Below are positions 5,809 to 6,565 of a stretch of 6,565 bases of DNA, piece by piece. How positions within the stretch are numbered: position 1 is the first letter of the stretch; each line of letters starts with the position of its first letter. The position numbers were made by a program, and so were the translations under genes. A model generated the notes under the pieces. The model was not told where the DNA came from and searched no databases. It saw only the letters and a list, made by a program, of their open reading frames with translations. Location of the stretch: positions 6,195 through 12,759 of the forward strand of contig PAOF01000037.1 of NCBI GenBank assembly GCA_002707905.1, written 5' to 3'. This DNA comes from Fidelibacterota bacterium (GTDB lineage Bacteria; Fidelibacterota; Marinisomatia; Marinisomatales; S15-B10).

Positions 5809-6565
5809 GGATTGAAGTTTTTTTACCAATATTCAATCTTCCATCTTTATCAAGCTGTTTTTCATAATTTGCCAATGTATTATTTGCTCTTTCATCAACA
5901 CATCTTTTTATTCTATAATAAGGCTCTTCTTCCTGGTCTTGCCACCATGCTGGATGAGTCAAAACATGTAAATTTTTTTCCTCAGCATTCAATAGAACAT
6001 CTTTAAGCCTTTTAAACCGCCAATAACCATTTGAATCAGAAATGTATGGAATTTCATTTTTAAATTTTGCTGAATAACAATTTATTAATCCACCATACTC
6101 TTCTTTTTCACATGTTAGCAAAAAATCATTTGGGTTGTGAAAACTGAATACAGTAGGTCTATAATCAAAAATATCTTTAATTATATTCGATTCTAATTCA
6201 ATTTTTTTATCTAATTCATCTTCATTTTTTATGTTATAATAATCACTATCAAAATGAATACCTATGTGGTGTCCATATCCAAGAATCTTTTTAATTAACT
6301 CTGATTGACCTTTTTCCATAGTATTATAAAAATCAGAATGAATATTAATAAAATAGGTAGCGTTGATTTCCTCGCTATTCTCAATTTCTGCAAGCTTAAA
6401 AGCTCTATTAATTGAAAAATCTATATCATGTCTCCAAAGTATAAATTTTTGATTATAATTAATATCATCATATGAAGTAAAGCTATAATTTTTCTTTGCT
6501 AGAATTAATAACTCACGATATTTAATCGTTGTGAAATCTCTTATTGTTGATAGATTATTTTCAGG
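5801..6565 (-). CDS. NodB-like polysaccharide deacetylase family protein, partial (5' end beyond window)
   Basis: The frame is open from the TAG at 5803-5801 to the right edge, giving 254 visible residues and no N-terminus. The in-frame ATG at 6319 is internal: starting there would remove the main metal-site motif. That motif is LWRHDIDFS (43-51, edge numbering), with the paired aspartates Asp47 and Asp49. It is followed by ATYFINIHSDFYN (69-81), GHHIGIHFD (98-106) with the second metal-ligand histidines, VFSFHNP (139-145), YISDSNGYWR (174-183) and VLTHPAWW (201-208). These are the ordered motifs of a deacetylase-fold subgroup often found in glycan loci. The family removes acyl groups from amino sugars with a divalent metal. 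Whether this member acts on N-acetyl groups or another substrate is not known. No signal peptide can be judged. It overlaps the formyltransferase start by eight bases, so the two are probably co-translated. Confidence 0.85.
   Translation of the reverse strand, partial: PENNLSTIRDFTTIKYRELLILAKKNYSFTSYDDINYNQKFILWRHDIDFSINRAFKLAEIENSEEINATYFINIHSDFYNTMEKGQSELIKKILGYGHHIGIHFDSDYYNIKNEDELDKKIELESNIIKDIFDYRPTVFSFHNPNDFLLTCEKEEYGGLINCYSAKFKNEIPYISDSNGYWRFKRLKDVLLNAEEKNLHVLTHPAWWQDQEEEPYYRIKRCVDERANNTLANYEKQLDKDGRLNIGKKTSIHE

Noticed and set aside
5809..5829. TTG at 5829 as the formyltransferase start
   Set aside because: The ATG seven codons later gives the same 8-bp overlap as the neighbouring junction and leaves the fold's first beta strand intact; the extra residues are lysine-rich and carry no family feature.
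5794..6006. 70-codon plus-strand open frame
   Set aside because: It is antisense to the 3' end of the deacetylase gene, whose conserved motifs explain the sequence.
1..6565. CRISPR array, tRNA, rRNA, insertion sequence or phage attachment site
   Set aside because: No regularly spaced repeats, tRNA-like cloverleaf, transposase frame or terminal inverted repeats were seen; almost all of the window is coding for glycan genes.

Overview
The window is a strongly AT-rich piece (hand counts on sample lines give about 20-35% G+C) of a surface-polysaccharide locus, probably O-antigen or capsule, from a Gram-negative bacterium. The Gram-negative call rests on a Wzm/Wzt-type ABC exporter whose ATPase has an extra C-terminal domain. 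The lineage cannot be fixed from the sequence. Low-GC marine plankton (SAR11-like or Prochlorococcus-like) or Bacteroidota would all fit. Two genes have clear Shine-Dalgarno-like sites and the rest do not. The standard genetic code is used.

Every gene I can support is on the minus strand, so transcription runs from position 6565 towards 1. In that order: a NodB-like polysaccharide deacetylase cut by the right edge (6565-5801); a sugar N-formyltransferase-like enzyme (5808-5137); a WbqC-family protein (5144-4425); a GT-B-like glycosyltransferase with a cysteine cluster (4428-3262); the ABC-2 permease Wzm (3265-2483); the ATPase Wzt (2482-1289); a small unrecognised, extremely AT-rich ORF (1286-897); a 101-bp gap, the only sizeable non-coding stretch; and a second GT-B-like glycosyltransferase cut by the left edge (795-1).

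The first six genes are packed as a coupled operon. Two junctions overlap by 8 bp (ATGAATAG and ATGAATAA), two overlap by 4 bp (ATGA), and wzm and wzt abut with no spacer. wzt starts with TTG behind a good GGAG site that lies inside the end of wzm.

A reasonable reading, which is inference, is that the deacetylase, formyltransferase and WbqC protein tailor an amino sugar, for example by exposing an amine and acylating it. The glycosyltransferases would build the chain on its lipid carrier, and Wzm/Wzt would export the finished glycan, with the Wzt C-terminal domain reading the chain. The least ordinary items are the tailoring trio, the cysteine cluster in the central glycosyltransferase and the roughly 17% G+C orphan ORF after wzt.
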